The notes under the pieces were generated by a model. That model did no database searches, was not told the origin of the DNA, and saw only the letters and a list, made by a program, of their open reading frames with translations. A DNA stretch of 64,000 nt from Microcaldota archaeon (lineage in GTDB: Archaea > Micrarchaeota > Micrarchaeia > Micrarchaeales > Micrarchaeaceae). The position numbers and the translations under genes are program-made. Below are positions 9,541-18,281 of the stretch, piece after piece; the first letter of the stretch is position 1; each line of letters begins with the position of its first letter. The stretch spans positions 1 to 64,000 of the forward strand of contig JASHSJ010000030.1 in assembly GCA_030040895.1 (NCBI GenBank), given 5' to 3'.

Positions 9541-11030
9541 TTCTTGTCACCGTACACGACGTAATACCACGGCTTTCTTGCAAGCCCTGTCTGGTCTATG
9601 TAAATATGCTTTGCCTGGCTGTACTCCTCAAGCGAATACATTGACAGGTCTTTTCCAAAGCCGCTCTGCTTGTATCCTCCGTGCGGCATCTCAGATACAA
9701 GTATTCCGTGCTCGTTTATCCAGACTTCTCCGAATTTCAGCCTGCCTGCCACGTTCATGGCCTTTGTTATGTCGCTTCCCCATACCGAGGCTGCGAGACC
9801 GTATATGGTATCATTTGCTTTATCAACAACCTCATCTACAGTCCTGTACTTCATGACAGAAAGAACCGGCCCGAATATCTCCTGCTGACATATCTTCATC
9901 TTCTGCTCAACTCCGGTGAATATTGTCGGTTCATAGTAGAATCCCTTTTTCATCTGCTTCGGCCTCTTGCCTCCGTGCACAAGCTTTGCCCCCTCGCTTA
10001 TGCCGGACTTTACATAATCCTCCGTTCTCTGCCTTTGTTTCTCTGAAACAAGAGGGCCCATGTCGGTGCTTTCCTTCATTGGATCGCCTATCCTTATCTT
10101 TGATGCTTTTGACACCAGCATCTTCACGAACTTGTCGTGCATGCCCTCATGAACATAAATCCTTGTTGCTGCCGTACAGTCCTGAGCGGTGTTCCAGAAC
10201 GCGCTGACTATTGCACCTTCCGTTGCGGCATCGATCGATGCATCGGGGAGAACGACGAACGGTGCCTTTCCTCCAAGCTCCAGATGCACTTTCTTTATGT
10301 TGTTTGACGCAAGCTGCATTATTTTCTTGCCAGTTGAAACGTCTCCCGTAAGCGCTATCATGTCGACCTTGCTACTGCTGGCAAGTTCTGCCCCAACTGT
10401 GTCGCCAGGCCCGGTCACGACATTAAGAACTCCCTTTGGAAGCACTTTTTCCGTCAGTTTTGCAAACTCAAGCAACGTGAGCGGCGTGTAGCTTGCCGGC
10501 TTTAGTACAATGCTGTTGCCCGCTGCAAGCGCAGGCGCAATCTTCCATATTGCAATGTACAGCGGATAGTTCCAGGGAACTATGGCACCAACGACGCCGA
10601 TCGGCTCCCTCTTGATAATACTAATGCCCATTCCGGAATAGTTCATTGCAGCCTTGCCCTCCATGTTCCTTATCGCGCCGGCGAAGAAACGCAGGTTGTC
10701 TATAATGAATGGCATGTCGCTATCGCGGGAATACTTTATTGTCTTGCCCACGTTCTTTGATTCCAGTTGCGCCAACATCAATGAATTATTTTCTACTATT
10801 TCTGCCATTTTCCAGAGTGCGGCTGATCTTTCAGCAGGAGTTTTGTTGGCCCATTCGCCTTTATCGAAAGAATCCCTGGCAGAATCTATTGCTGATCTGA
10901 CATCCTCCCTTGTGCCCATTGGTACTCTAGCTATAGTCTGCTCGGTTGCGGGATTTATTACATTAAAAGTCTCCCTTGAGCTAGAGCTTGCCCACTTTCC
11001 GCCTATGAACATGTGGTAGTCTTCGGGCAT
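9537..11030 (-). CDS. Aldehyde dehydrogenase (betaine-/aminobutyraldehyde type)
   Basis: The 497-residue ALDH has Glu251 in HLELGGKAPF and Cys285 in NTAQDCTAATR, with the VPWNYPLYIAIWK cofactor segment. The longer N-terminus and QDC motif resemble betaine-aldehyde or 4-aminobutyraldehyde dehydrogenases. ATG 11030 is chosen over GTG 11036 because GGGGTGAAG sits directly before it and serves as the ribosome site. A TATA-like ATATTAATAA at about 11057-11068 lies suitably upstream. This is the first gene of the three-gene operon running to 6726. Confidence 0.9.
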   Translation of the reverse strand: MPEDYHMFIGGKWASSSSRETFNVINPATEQTIARVPMGTREDVRSAIDSARDSFDKGEWANKTPAERSAALWKMAEIVENNSLMLAQLESKNVGKTIKYSRDSDMPFIIDNLRFFAGAIRNMEGKAAMNYSGMGISIIKREPIGVVGAIVPWNYPLYIAIWKIAPALAAGNSIVLKPASYTPLTLLEFAKLTEKVLPKGVLNVVTGPGDTVGAELASSSKVDMIALTGDVSTGKKIMQLASNNIKKVHLELGGKAPFVVLPDASIDAATEGAIVSAFWNTAQDCTAATRIYVHEGMHDKFVKMLVSKASKIRIGDPMKESTDMGPLVSEKQRQRTEDYVKSGISEGAKLVHGGKRPKQMKKGFYYEPTIFTGVEQKMKICQQEIFGPVLSVMKYRTVDEVVDKANDTIYGLAASVWGSDITKAMNVAGRLKFGEVWINEHGILVSEMPHGGYKQSGFGKDLSMYSLEEYSQAKHIYIDQTGLARKPWYYVVYGDKK

Positions 11031-11077
11031 CTTCACCCCGAATACCCACTGCTCATGTTGTTTATTAATATCTTTCC

Positions 11078-12988
11078 TTATTTGTAATCCTTTGTGCGGA
11101 TAAAAACAGTATCCTCAGTTATCTTATCGCCTCCTTCCCGTATTACGCTACTGAATGCCCCTACTCTGGAATTCAGGTGTTTCAGTTTTTGCTCTACTTG
11201 ATCTTCATCCATATAAGTAAAGAGCAGGTCCTTTGCCGCTATGCGCGCTACATCCGGTGCCTGCTTTAGGTATATCTTATTCTGGCATAGTCTCCTTATG
11301 CCTTGGTCAATGTCATTTATGTTGTGCGCCATCAGGATCAGTCCTATGCCTTGCTTTCTGAAGTCCTGTATCCGCAGTCTTATATCTTGGACTGCGGCAG
11401 AGTAGCTATCCTTGAAAAGAATTTGTGACTCTTCAATGCATATCAAAAGCTTCAATTTCGACTCTGCATCCATGGATAGGGAACTTGCTATTGAGTATAC
11501 CTGATTCAGGACTAGTGCGCTTAGATACGGCTTTGAACTATTGCTAACTAGCGACATGTCAAAAACCACGCCGTTCTTCACGGCCTCTGCCATATCAATG
11601 CCATCTGAAGCCGAATATTCTGGCACGGCTATTATTTTCCTTAAGTTCTCCAGGGCAGACCTTATATTCTCACCGTGCTTCGTGTATCTTACCGATCCTC
11701 TGGACTCCTTCGCATGAAATTCTATTATCGAGCGCTCTATCGCGTTATACGCATCGGCTGGGCTTGGAGGCTTGTCCGAATCATATACTTTCTTAAAGGC
11801 GTTGAGTATGCACTTTTCCATTGGCGACCTGTATGGGCCTGAGTTCGACGCCGATGCTATTAGCATTGAAAGGTCTTCTGCGAATTTCGATCGGCTTGCT
11901 GGCATGGGGCAATTGAAAAAATTTATAGGCGTAGCGCCGTCGCATAGTCTAACCAGCTTCAAGCCATGCGAACCTGCAAATTCGGCCCATTCACTCGTGG
12001 GGGATATTACTACTATCATCGGCTTGTCTTTCAACAACGCATCTATTATTGCCATGCACTCTTTTGTTTTGCCTGAGCCTGGAAGCCCAGATATTATGAA
12101 ACCGAGATTCAATACGCTGGGATCGATAAACACCGCCCTGTCAGTTTCAGATACTCCATCATCCAGGTAGGTTCCTACCTCTACCCCATGCACATATCCA
12201 GGAATGTGGGTCTTTGCAGAATAGCTCAGATTTATACCCCCATGTGGATTGAGCAACCTTGCCGCGAAATCCCTGCCAGCCACAACAGATCCAAATAGTT
12301 CTGGTGCATCAATTGGGAAGCGTTTTGCCGTTATCTCGCATTTTGACATTATTGCCACCCTGGCGTTAAGATAATCGAAGATTTTCGCTGTATCATCTCC
12401 TTCTATGGCAAACGCTATCTTGTAGCACATCCCGTTTCTGGCGATTGACCTATTTATCGAGTCCAAAATTGATTTCATTAGGAGAATATCGCTGGATTCA
12501 TCAAAATTTTCGGTATGGTAAGAGCCAAATGACTGTTTTCCAAGCATTCCAGAATTAAGCGAAAGCGTCTCCCCAGTCTTCTTGCTGGATAACGACCTTT
12601 CCATGCTGCTTCTTTCAGCACTTATCTTATCTCCCGAGACTGGATTGAATATAACCGATAACGACCCAGTATCGTTCACAAATGTGTTTTCAAGGAATGG
12701 TGTTTCCTCATCAGAGACCCTGTATCCGGTAGCTATGGTAAAACGGCGTTGTACTTTAAATGAATCTTCTATGCCCTCCATCTTGAATCCAGGGAGCGCC
12801 TTTTCAAGCTCGTTAATAACTTTATCTGGAGTAGCTGACGAAATTCCAAGCGCGCATGTGCCAGTATCAAAAAAATATGTTATAGAAAAACGCGCCTTGC
12901 CCAATGAATCCAGAATTATTTCTTTGTCTAGCCCTTTGTAAGGAATTTTTGTTATTCTGCTGAATAAAACAGGCTCCGAGTCCTTCAT
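11078..12988 (-). CDS. VirB4/HerA-superfamily conjugation-type ATPase
   Basis: The 636-residue protein has a divergent N-terminal domain (1-290) and a RecA-like motor (290-636). Walker A is GLPGSGKT at 301-308; the Walker B strand LLICIEES at about 514-521 ends in an acidic pair; the region RIQDFRKQGIGLILMAHN holds the candidate arginine finger and sensor. This arrangement is that of VirB4/TraC/CedB ATPases, which power pilus assembly or DNA transfer at the membrane. It is the last gene of a five-gene overlapping operon whose two preceding genes encode tiny membrane proteins, as in virB2-virB3-virB4. A HerA-type repair role is less likely because no NurA lies nearby. Confidence 0.82.
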   Translation of the reverse strand: MKDSEPVLFSRITKIPYKGLDKEIILDSLGKARFSITYFFDTGTCALGISSATPDKVINELEKALPGFKMEGIEDSFKVQRRFTIATGYRVSDEETPFLENTFVNDTGSLSVIFNPVSGDKISAERSSMERSLSSKKTGETLSLNSGMLGKQSFGSYHTENFDESSDILLMKSILDSINRSIARNGMCYKIAFAIEGDDTAKIFDYLNARVAIMSKCEITAKRFPIDAPELFGSVVAGRDFAARLLNPHGGINLSYSAKTHIPGYVHGVEVGTYLDDGVSETDRAVFIDPSVLNLGFIISGLPGSGKTKECMAIIDALLKDKPMIVVISPTSEWAEFAGSHGLKLVRLCDGATPINFFNCPMPASRSKFAEDLSMLIASASNSGPYRSPMEKCILNAFKKVYDSDKPPSPADAYNAIERSIIEFHAKESRGSVRYTKHGENIRSALENLRKIIAVPEYSASDGIDMAEAVKNGVVFDMSLVSNSSKPYLSALVLNQVYSIASSLSMDAESKLKLLICIEESQILFKDSYSAAVQDIRLRIQDFRKQGIGLILMAHNINDIDQGIRRLCQNKIYLKQAPDVARIAAKDLLFTYMDEDQVEQKLKHLNSRVGAFSSVIREGGDKITEDTVFIRTKDYK

Positions 12989-13269
12989 ATTAACACCGTC
13001 AACATGGCGGAGATCAGCAAAGACGCCGCTATTCTCATCTTCGTGGCCGAGTCAAGGCGCAGAGGCATTGGCCTTGAGGATATGAAAAGGGCTGCAACGA
13101 CGCTGGCTATAATCAAAAGCCTGGCCACAGACCACTGTGCAAAGTATACAACTGACAGGAACGTGTATATGATATATGAGAAAATGAGCATCGAGGAGAA
13201 AAGAAGCGCCAAAACCGTGAGTCTTTCTGTGAATGCGCCCTTGAGCTTGTAGGATATTATCATGCCCAT
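12985..13269 (-). CDS. Small polytopic membrane protein, VirB3/CedA2-like position
   Basis: The 94-residue protein has about three hydrophobic segments (roughly residues 16-42, 48-64 and 77-94) separated by short basic loops. No family is recognised. The ATG at 13269 overlaps the stop of the preceding gene (TAATG). The longer open frame from 13320 is rejected because it would run 52 bp into that gene. Its stop overlaps the start of the ATPase gene by 4 nt. By position, directly before a VirB4-like ATPase, it could be a VirB3-type inner-membrane partner. That assignment is inference only. Confidence 0.65.
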   Translation of the reverse strand: MGMIISYKLKGAFTERLTVLALLFSSMLIFSYIIYTFLSVVYFAQWSVARLLIIASVVAALFISSRPMPLRLDSATKMRIAASLLISAMLTVLI

Positions 13270-13463
13270 TAACTGATCACCAAAATAACAAAACATATAG
13301 CACAAAGGATTGTGCCGCAACTAAGCATATTGTATCCAATGTGCTCAAAGCCAGATTCTGCTCTAACCTTTGATGCTACAAGTATGGCAGACCCTGCACT
13401 CAGTGAGAGCCCTGCCATCCACGATACAATGGCCAGAAGATACCTGTATATCTCAGCAAACAT
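13269..13463 (-). CDS. Two-helix mini membrane protein, VirB2/CedA1 pilin-like
   Basis: The 64-residue protein consists of two hydrophobic helices (about 7-31 and 45-64) joined by a short charged loop (SKVRAESGFEHIG). This size and hairpin topology match VirB2-family conjugation pilins and archaeal CedA1, but sequence identity cannot be judged by eye. It has no class III prepilin signal. ATG 13463 overlaps the end of the upstream gene by 11 nt. Order small hairpin protein, small polytopic protein, VirB4-like ATPase is what suggests the pilin hypothesis. Confidence 0.6.
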   Translation of the reverse strand: MFAEIYRYLLAIVSWMAGLSLSAGSAILVASKVRAESGFEHIGYNMLSCGTILCAICFVILVIS

Positions 13464-14091
13464 CAAGCAAATCGACCATTCTGCATGTTTTTAGGTATAG
13501 TAGCATGGAGTTTCCGGAGTATGGGAGATAGGGCAGCTTTTCGAGCATGCGCCTTTCGCTCGCGCTACAGCTCGTGACGGATGCCCTTTCGTTTGTCCAT
13601 CTTGGAACCCCGCCAAGTTGGTTAATCAAATTTTGCGCAGAAATTAGGCCTTGCTGCCCGCTTCCTATTTCCCCTGTGCCAGTAAAAATGGCATTCTCAT
13701 ATAGCCGCATTGCCGAAATGGATGTCCTGAGGTTAGGGCCATTTAGCACTTGTGCAGCTTTATTGCTACAAGCAGTGAAACCGCCACATATGTTTCTGAT
13801 TTCTTCCTGCAGTCCAAATGGCAGGCCGTGTGCCTCTGGTATAAATTCCCGTATTTCTTCCGGTAGTAGGGGCAGCATTTTAACGATTTTCACCTTGTCC
13901 TTCCTTGATGCAGCATCTGCCAAAGTTGCCCTGATTAAATTCTCATTATAATTTACTATCCTAACTGATGATTTGCAATCAAGTCGGAGCTTTTTCTTGC
14001 CTGAGAACCACGCGGAGATAAACCTAAACCCCACAAATATGGCCAAGCCTAAGAATATGTAGGACATATTTCCAAATCCATAGTCATTCAC
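13453..14091 (-). CDS. Membrane-anchored protein of unknown function in VirB4 operon
   Basis: The roughly 212-residue protein has one N-terminal membrane helix (about residues 10-30, SYIFLGLAIFVGFRF), then a basic stretch (SGKKKLRLDCK) and a soluble domain with several cysteines. No family is recognised. GTG 14091 follows AAGGGTG at a good distance; GTG 14100 is an alternative. It overlaps genes on both sides, so it is made together with the ATPase and small membrane proteins. An anchored scaffold or cytosolic adaptor of the presumed secretion machine is possible but unproven. Confidence 0.6.
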   Translation of the reverse strand: MNDYGFGNMSYIFLGLAIFVGFRFISAWFSGKKKLRLDCKSSVRIVNYNENLIRATLADAASRKDKVKIVKMLPLLPEEIREFIPEAHGLPFGLQEEIRNICGGFTACSNKAAQVLNGPNLRTSISAMRLYENAIFTGTGEIGSGQQGLISAQNLINQLGGVPRWTNERASVTSCSASERRMLEKLPYLPYSGNSMLLYLKTCRMVDLLDVC

Positions 14092-14764
14092 GGCTGGCAC
14101 CCTTACCGTACATAAAAATAACTTTGCTTTTCAGTTCTTTCTCCACACCAATCTTGTCACACATATCAGAGATTCTCTGCGCTTCTATTTTGGATTCCGA
14201 CATTTTACCGGAGATTGTAGAAATAAGTTCTGTTAAAATAAGCTTGTCACTTAGAAGCGCAGCGTTCTTATTCTCGACAGAAAGAAAAAAATGTGATAAT
14301 GCCACGTTCACCCGCGACAGTGCATCTATTCTTGCGCACATTTCGTCGGTCATTGGGCTTAATTTTGATGACGCATATGAACTGGCCTCCTGCGCAGCCA
14401 CCAAAACTTCTGTTACCTTAGCAAAGAGGGCATCCGGCTCTATGCTATAGGAATCCCCTATATACCCTAAAACGGAAAGAAGCCTTATCATGAACCTTAT
14501 CTTTTCCAAGTTTCCATGCGAGTTTGCGTATTCCACAAGTATTCTGTCCAGATAGAAATGCATTCTTGCTTCTTCCTTCTCACCTTTGCCCTCCCGATGC
14601 AAAACAAGCACAACATCCATATAATTTTGGGTTGCAGTGGAAAGAGGAAGTCGTGATAATTTCTCGTGTATGCTTTTGATATCCTTCTTTGCAGTTGCGC
14701 TGATCCAAATCCTGGAGATAGGTACGTCACCTTGCTGGCTATTAGTCTTTAACACTAAATACAC
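14084..14764 (-). CDS. Soluble helical protein, first gene of VirB4 operon
   Basis: The 226-residue protein has no membrane segment and looks largely alpha-helical and charged. No domain is recognised. There is no ribosome site before GTG 14764; the TATA-like element at 14780-14794 would place the transcript start near 14761, so a leaderless GTG at 14764 or 14755 is likely. Its stop overlaps the next gene. It heads the operon, so it may be regulatory or a cytosolic partner; nothing in the sequence decides this. Confidence 0.6.
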   Translation of the reverse strand: MYLVLKTNSQQGDVPISRIWISATAKKDIKSIHEKLSRLPLSTATQNYMDVVLVLHREGKGEKEEARMHFYLDRILVEYANSHGNLEKIRFMIRLLSVLGYIGDSYSIEPDALFAKVTEVLVAAQEASSYASSKLSPMTDEMCARIDALSRVNVALSHFFLSVENKNAALLSDKLILTELISTISGKMSESKIEAQRISDMCDKIGVEKELKSKVIFMYGKGASRE

Positions 14765-14779
14765 TTACTTTTACTTTAG

Positions 14780-14852
14780 TATATTTATTTATAGTTAAAT
14801 AAAATATTTAAACTTATCTTCGACGAAAATGGCAGTCGAAATGCTTATAAAT
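14780..14852. promoter_or_regulatory. AT-rich divergent promoter region
   Basis: This stretch between the VirB4 operon and the SDR gene is markedly more AT-rich than its surroundings. GTATATTTATTTATAG at 14780-14794, read on the minus strand, gives a TATA element for the VirB4 operon. TTATAA at 14845-14850 lies about 31 nt before ATG 14879, giving a leader of about 5 nt for the SDR gene. Confidence 0.5.
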
Positions 14853-14878
14853 TAACAAGACGATAACCTAGCGGGGGA

Positions 14879-15904
14879 ATGGCGGCAATAAAGAAATGTC
14901 TTATTACGGGAGGTACCTCGGGGCTGGGGGCCAGACTGGCAGCCAGGCTGGGCGAGCGTGGCTATGAAGTGAGGATAATACTCTCTGGAAGGCCATCAAC
15001 CAGCCCAAAAGCGCATCCAATGCCACACGGGGCGCTCGTCTATATAGCGGACCTTACTGGGGGGCCCAACGTCACAAAAATCCTTGAGGAAGCGTGTAGG
15101 GGGGTAGATGCAGTATTTCACGTTGCTGGGATCACTAATCTAAAAGGTGACCTGCCGGAGAAGGATTTCATGAAAGTAAATGTTGAGGGCACGGATGCGC
15201 TGCTCAAGGCCTGCACCGCCGTCAATGGCGAGGAGAGGGACATAAGGTTCATGTACGTGAGCAGCATATCGGTCTACGGGAACAAGAGGAAGGGCGAGGT
15301 TCTGACAGAGCAATCGATGCCGCGACCCGAAACTCCATATGGCAAGAGCAAGCTAATGGCAGAGCAGCACATCAAGAGGTACACTGAGCTCCACAAGAAC
15401 ATACGATACACCATATTTAGGGTAGCAAACATGTACGGGCCCTCGTATGAGAAGCAGTTCCACAGAAGCTGGAAGCTCCAGATGCAGCAGAAGATGGTCT
15501 ATGTTGGCGATGGCGGCAATCACCAAACCCTCGTGCACGTCGACGACGTCATAGACTGCATGATGCTGGCACTGACGAGCCCCTATGCAATATATCAAAC
15601 CTACAACGTTTCTGACGGAGAGGCGTATACGATGAGGCAGCTTCTTGAGAAAGGTGCCACATTCCTCGGAGTGGACCCGCCAAAGAAGAAACTCCATCCT
15701 TTCATAGCAACATTCGGTGCAAGAACCAGGGGGATAATGCAGGCTGAGCTTGATTACATGACCGGAGACAGAGTCATAAGCATAAAGAAGGCAAAAGATG
15801 AGCTCGGCTTTGCCCCAAAGCGCAGCACAGACAAAGAAGGCAAGGAGATGGTGGAGGACTTTCTCAAAGAATACAACAAAAGTTCAGGCCCCAGCAAGGT
15901 ATAA
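14879..15904 (+). CDS. NAD-dependent epimerase/dehydratase (extended SDR)
   Basis: The 341-residue protein is an extended short-chain dehydrogenase. It has a Rossmann glycine motif GGTSGLGARLAARLGERG (9-26), an acceptor-site Ser in MYVSSISVYG, and the catalytic YGKSK pair (Tyr-x-x-x-Lys). Such enzymes act on nucleotide sugars, sterol-like lipids or flavonoids; here a sugar-nucleotide or isoprenoid substrate is possible. A TATA element at 14845 and a G-rich run just before ATG support this start. It is divergent from the VirB4 operon. The substrate remains unassigned. Confidence 0.85.
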   Translation: MAAIKKCLITGGTSGLGARLAARLGERGYEVRIILSGRPSTSPKAHPMPHGALVYIADLTGGPNVTKILEEACRGVDAVFHVAGITNLKGDLPEKDFMKVNVEGTDALLKACTAVNGEERDIRFMYVSSISVYGNKRKGEVLTEQSMPRPETPYGKSKLMAEQHIKRYTELHKNIRYTIFRVANMYGPSYEKQFHRSWKLQMQQKMVYVGDGGNHQTLVHVDDVIDCMMLALTSPYAIYQTYNVSDGEAYTMRQLLEKGATFLGVDPPKKKLHPFIATFGARTRGIMQAELDYMTGDRVISIKKAKDELGFAPKRSTDKEGKEMVEDFLKEYNKSSGPSKV

Positions 15905-15938
15905 ATATCTAGATAAATAGAGTTGCAGCTGTGGTAAA

Positions 15939-16736
15939 ATGGCAGCTGCTTCAAGGCCATCTTCGTACACGTTTACGGACCCCATAAAATCGAATGATAG
16001 GTACTCTGATGAGGTAAGGAACAGATTAATGCTCAGGCCTGGCGACAAGGTATTTGCGGAATCTGGTATCAGGCTGCGAGGAACCACATACGCCATAGTT
16101 TCTGAGGGCCAAGGTGGAATAGAACTGGTCGCAACACAGGTAAATGCGCAATTCAGGCAGCAACCAGGGCGCTCCGTATGGGAATTTTTCACAGACCGAC
16201 AACACGGCAGGATATCCGCTTATCCAGAACACTATTTTGAAGAGAGCCTGAAATCTGGATGTGAACCGACTTTCACGCACGGAGCAACATACCTCTTGCC
16301 AATAGATGAACGGCCTACTAAACACTTACTCGGTGGACGCAGTTATGTAACAAGAGTGGGGACCGGGCCTACGATCCGGGCGAATGGAGCAATCTCCACC
16401 AGTACTGGCGCTGTCACCTTTTACGAGGGCGCCACGCTGTACGCTGAGTCAGCCACGTTCGTGCCGATAGACACAACAAACTTGCACATTACTTTGGATG
16501 CAAGAACTGCAAATTACTGGGGGGAAAGGTGGCTGCCCATGTCAATACTTAGGCCTGATGGCACCCTAACAGATGTACGTGCTAAGGCGTGGGATTTCCC
16601 GAGCAGGCAGAAAGCACAGATCGCATTCAGCTTTGGCTCAGGAAAGGGCCTGCGCGGCGAGGAGGGGGCTGGCGTCATAGATGTGGTTAAAAGGCCGAAA
16701 ATAGAGCTTAGAATGCCGAAAAGCCTTACGTGCTGA
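15939..16736 (+). CDS. Conserved-looking protein of unknown function
   Basis: The 265-residue protein has no signal peptide or membrane helix and no motif I recognise. It is rich in beta-forming and Gly/Thr segments, including an HLLGGRSYVTRVGTGPTIR region near residue 135. The ATG follows GTGGTAAA, a ribosome site of the type used throughout the window. It lies between an SDR gene and the proteasome operon, which has its own TATA elements, so a functional link to either side is not supported. Confidence 0.65.
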   Translation: MAAASRPSSYTFTDPIKSNDRYSDEVRNRLMLRPGDKVFAESGIRLRGTTYAIVSEGQGGIELVATQVNAQFRQQPGRSVWEFFTDRQHGRISAYPEHYFEESLKSGCEPTFTHGATYLLPIDERPTKHLLGGRSYVTRVGTGPTIRANGAISTSTGAVTFYEGATLYAESATFVPIDTTNLHITLDARTANYWGERWLPMSILRPDGTLTDVRAKAWDFPSRQKAQIAFSFGSGKGLRGEEGAGVIDVVKRPKIELRMPKSLTC

Positions 16737-16773
16737 TTTTGGCAATAGCATAGCAGGCCCCGTATGGAAAGGG

Positions 16774-16792
16774 ATTTAAATATGCTATAAAG
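16774..16792 (+). promoter_or_regulatory. TATA elements upstream of the proteasome-exosome operon
   Basis: ATTTAAATAT and CTATAAAG lie side by side about 87-105 nt before the psmA start. They predict transcript starts near 16800-16815 and a leader of 60-80 nt. This is the only good promoter upstream of the ten-gene operon. Confidence 0.5.
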
Positions 16793-16878
16793 AATAGGTA
16801 ATAGACTCCTTCTTAGGCGTTAAAAGCGCTAGCGCAGGGAAGATGCGCGGAGTTTTCTCATGTTTAAATGGTGTAGCT

Positions 16879-17574
16879 ATGTATCCAAACATACAAGCGT
16901 ATGACAGGGGGGTTATGTTCAGCCCGGACGGAAGGCTGTTTCAGGTAGACTATGCAAGGGAAGCCGTAAGGAAAGGTGCGACTTCGGTCGGACTAGTTTC
17001 AGATGAAGCAACAATACTCATAGCCCACAAGAACATAGCAGAGCCTCTGGCGATACCAAACACCATGCAGAAGATATTCAAGATAGACGCGAACATCGGA
17101 GCCACGTACAGCGGGCTTGTATCAGATGGCATGCACCTTGTCAACATGATGAGGCATAAGACGCAGTCGCACAGGATGGTATATGATGAAACTGAGTCTG
17201 TTGATACGCTCGCCTGGGAAATGGCGGATGAGATGCAGGCGGTAACGCAGTATGGAGGCCTGAGGCCTTACGCGGTTTCGCTGCTGGTGGGAGGCATGGA
17301 CGGAGTACCAAAATTATTTGAAATTGATGCTGCACCGTCATTCCTTGGATACAAGGCAGACGCAATAGGCGCCGGAAGGCAGGCGGCCCAGGAGATCCTC
17401 GTGCGCGAGTACAAGGATGGAATGAAGTTCGACGATGCCATACATCTTGGTATTGGAGTTATAAGGAAGGTAGCAGATCAGAAGATAAACGAGAAGAATC
17501 TCGACATAGGTTATATTTCTAAAAAGGAGGGTTTCAAGCTTCTTTCCGAAGAAGAAATTGCGAAACTGCTCTGA
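16879..17574 (+). CDS. psmA: Proteasome subunit alpha
   Basis: The 231-residue protein forms the outer rings of the 20S proteasome, which gate substrate entry in the cytosol. The N-terminal signature AYDRGVMFSPDGRLFQVDYA and the following REAVRKG are diagnostic of alpha subunits, which are not cleaved and lack the catalytic threonine. ATG 16879 is chosen because it gives the expected short N-terminus and follows GGTG at 16870-16873; ATG 16843 would add 12 residues. It heads the classic archaeal proteasome/exosome superoperon. No beta subunit is in the window. Confidence 0.95.
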   Translation: MYPNIQAYDRGVMFSPDGRLFQVDYAREAVRKGATSVGLVSDEATILIAHKNIAEPLAIPNTMQKIFKIDANIGATYSGLVSDGMHLVNMMRHKTQSHRMVYDETESVDTLAWEMADEMQAVTQYGGLRPYAVSLLVGGMDGVPKLFEIDAAPSFLGYKADAIGAGRQAAQEILVREYKDGMKFDDAIHLGIGVIRKVADQKINEKNLDIGYISKKEGFKLLSEEEIAKLL

Positions 17575-17592
17575 TGCTTCTTTTGTGTTGTG

Positions 17593-18276
17593 ATGTCCAA
17601 GACGGTCATAGTGAAGTACAGTCATGCTGGGGAGTTATTCGAGATACTTGTAGACTCTGACATGGCATATGAATATATCACCGGCAAGAGGAGCGATCCT
17701 CTCAGCGTGATGGAGGCAGAGGACATATTCAAGGATGCAAGGAAGGGAGAACGGCAGAGCGAGGACAGGATAAGGAAGGCATTTGGTACGACAGAGCTCT
17801 CAAAAGTTGCCGACATAATGCTGAAGAAGGGAGATGTGCCAATAACAACCGAGCAGAGGGCAAAGCTTGCGGAGGACAAGAGGAAACAGATAATAGACAT
17901 AATCGCAAGGAACTCGATAGATCCTAGGACGAACGCACCGAATCCGCCACTCAGGATAGAAAACGCGATGAAGGAAGCGAAGGTATCGATTGACCCGTTC
18001 AAGAACGTGACGGAGCAGGTAGAAACAATCGTAGATAAACTTAGAGTCGTCCTGCCGCTCAAGTTCACAACGGTTAGGATTGAGGTAATAGTTCCGGCGG
18101 AGTTCGCAAACCGTTGCTATGGAATGCTGAAGCAGTACGGGCTGAAGTCAGAGGAATGGCAATCTAACGGCAGCCTAAAGACAACTGTTGAGATGCCGGC
18201 TGGAATCCAGAATGAATTCTTTGACAAGATAAACAAGGCGACGCAAGGGCGGGCAATCACAAAATTCGTAAACTGA
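17593..18276 (+). CDS. Ribosome maturation factor SBDS (archaeal SDO1)
   Basis: The 227-residue protein matches the SBDS family: an N-terminal FYSH domain ([17 protein letters not shown]), a helical middle and a ferredoxin-like C-terminal domain. In eukaryotes SBDS helps release eIF6 from the large ribosomal subunit; archaeal homologues are commonly encoded beside exosome genes, as here. ATG 17593 is preferred over the adjoining GTG 17590. It is followed after 5 nt by rrp4. Confidence 0.95.
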   Translation: MSKTVIVKYSHAGELFEILVDSDMAYEYITGKRSDPLSVMEAEDIFKDARKGERQSEDRIRKAFGTTELSKVADIMLKKGDVPITTEQRAKLAEDKRKQIIDIIARNSIDPRTNAPNPPLRIENAMKEAKVSIDPFKNVTEQVETIVDKLRVVLPLKFTTVRIEVIVPAEFANRCYGMLKQYGLKSEEWQSNGSLKTTVEMPAGIQNEFFDKINKATQGRAITKFVN

Positions 18277-18281
18277 TATTC

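Noticed and set aside
9005-9856. 283-codon open frame antisense to the aldehyde dehydrogenase genes
   Set aside because: It is a shadow of two clear enzyme genes, with Cys/Ser/Leu-rich composition and no ribosome site.
12985-13320. Longer 111-residue frame for the three-helix protein
   Set aside because: It overlaps the preceding gene by 52 bp; TAATG at 13269 gives a coupled start.
11078-14764. Integrated mobile element
   Set aside because: No integrase, relaxase, direct repeats or tRNA-end duplication flank the VirB4 operon; it seems chromosomally fixed.
16828-16837. GCGCTAGCGC palindrome before psmA
   Set aside because: It is only 10 bp, lies downstream of the predicted promoter and has no second copy; I see no support for an operator.
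16843-16878. Longer psmA start at ATG 16843
   Set aside because: It adds 12 residues before the conserved alpha-subunit N-terminus, while GGTG supports ATG 16879.
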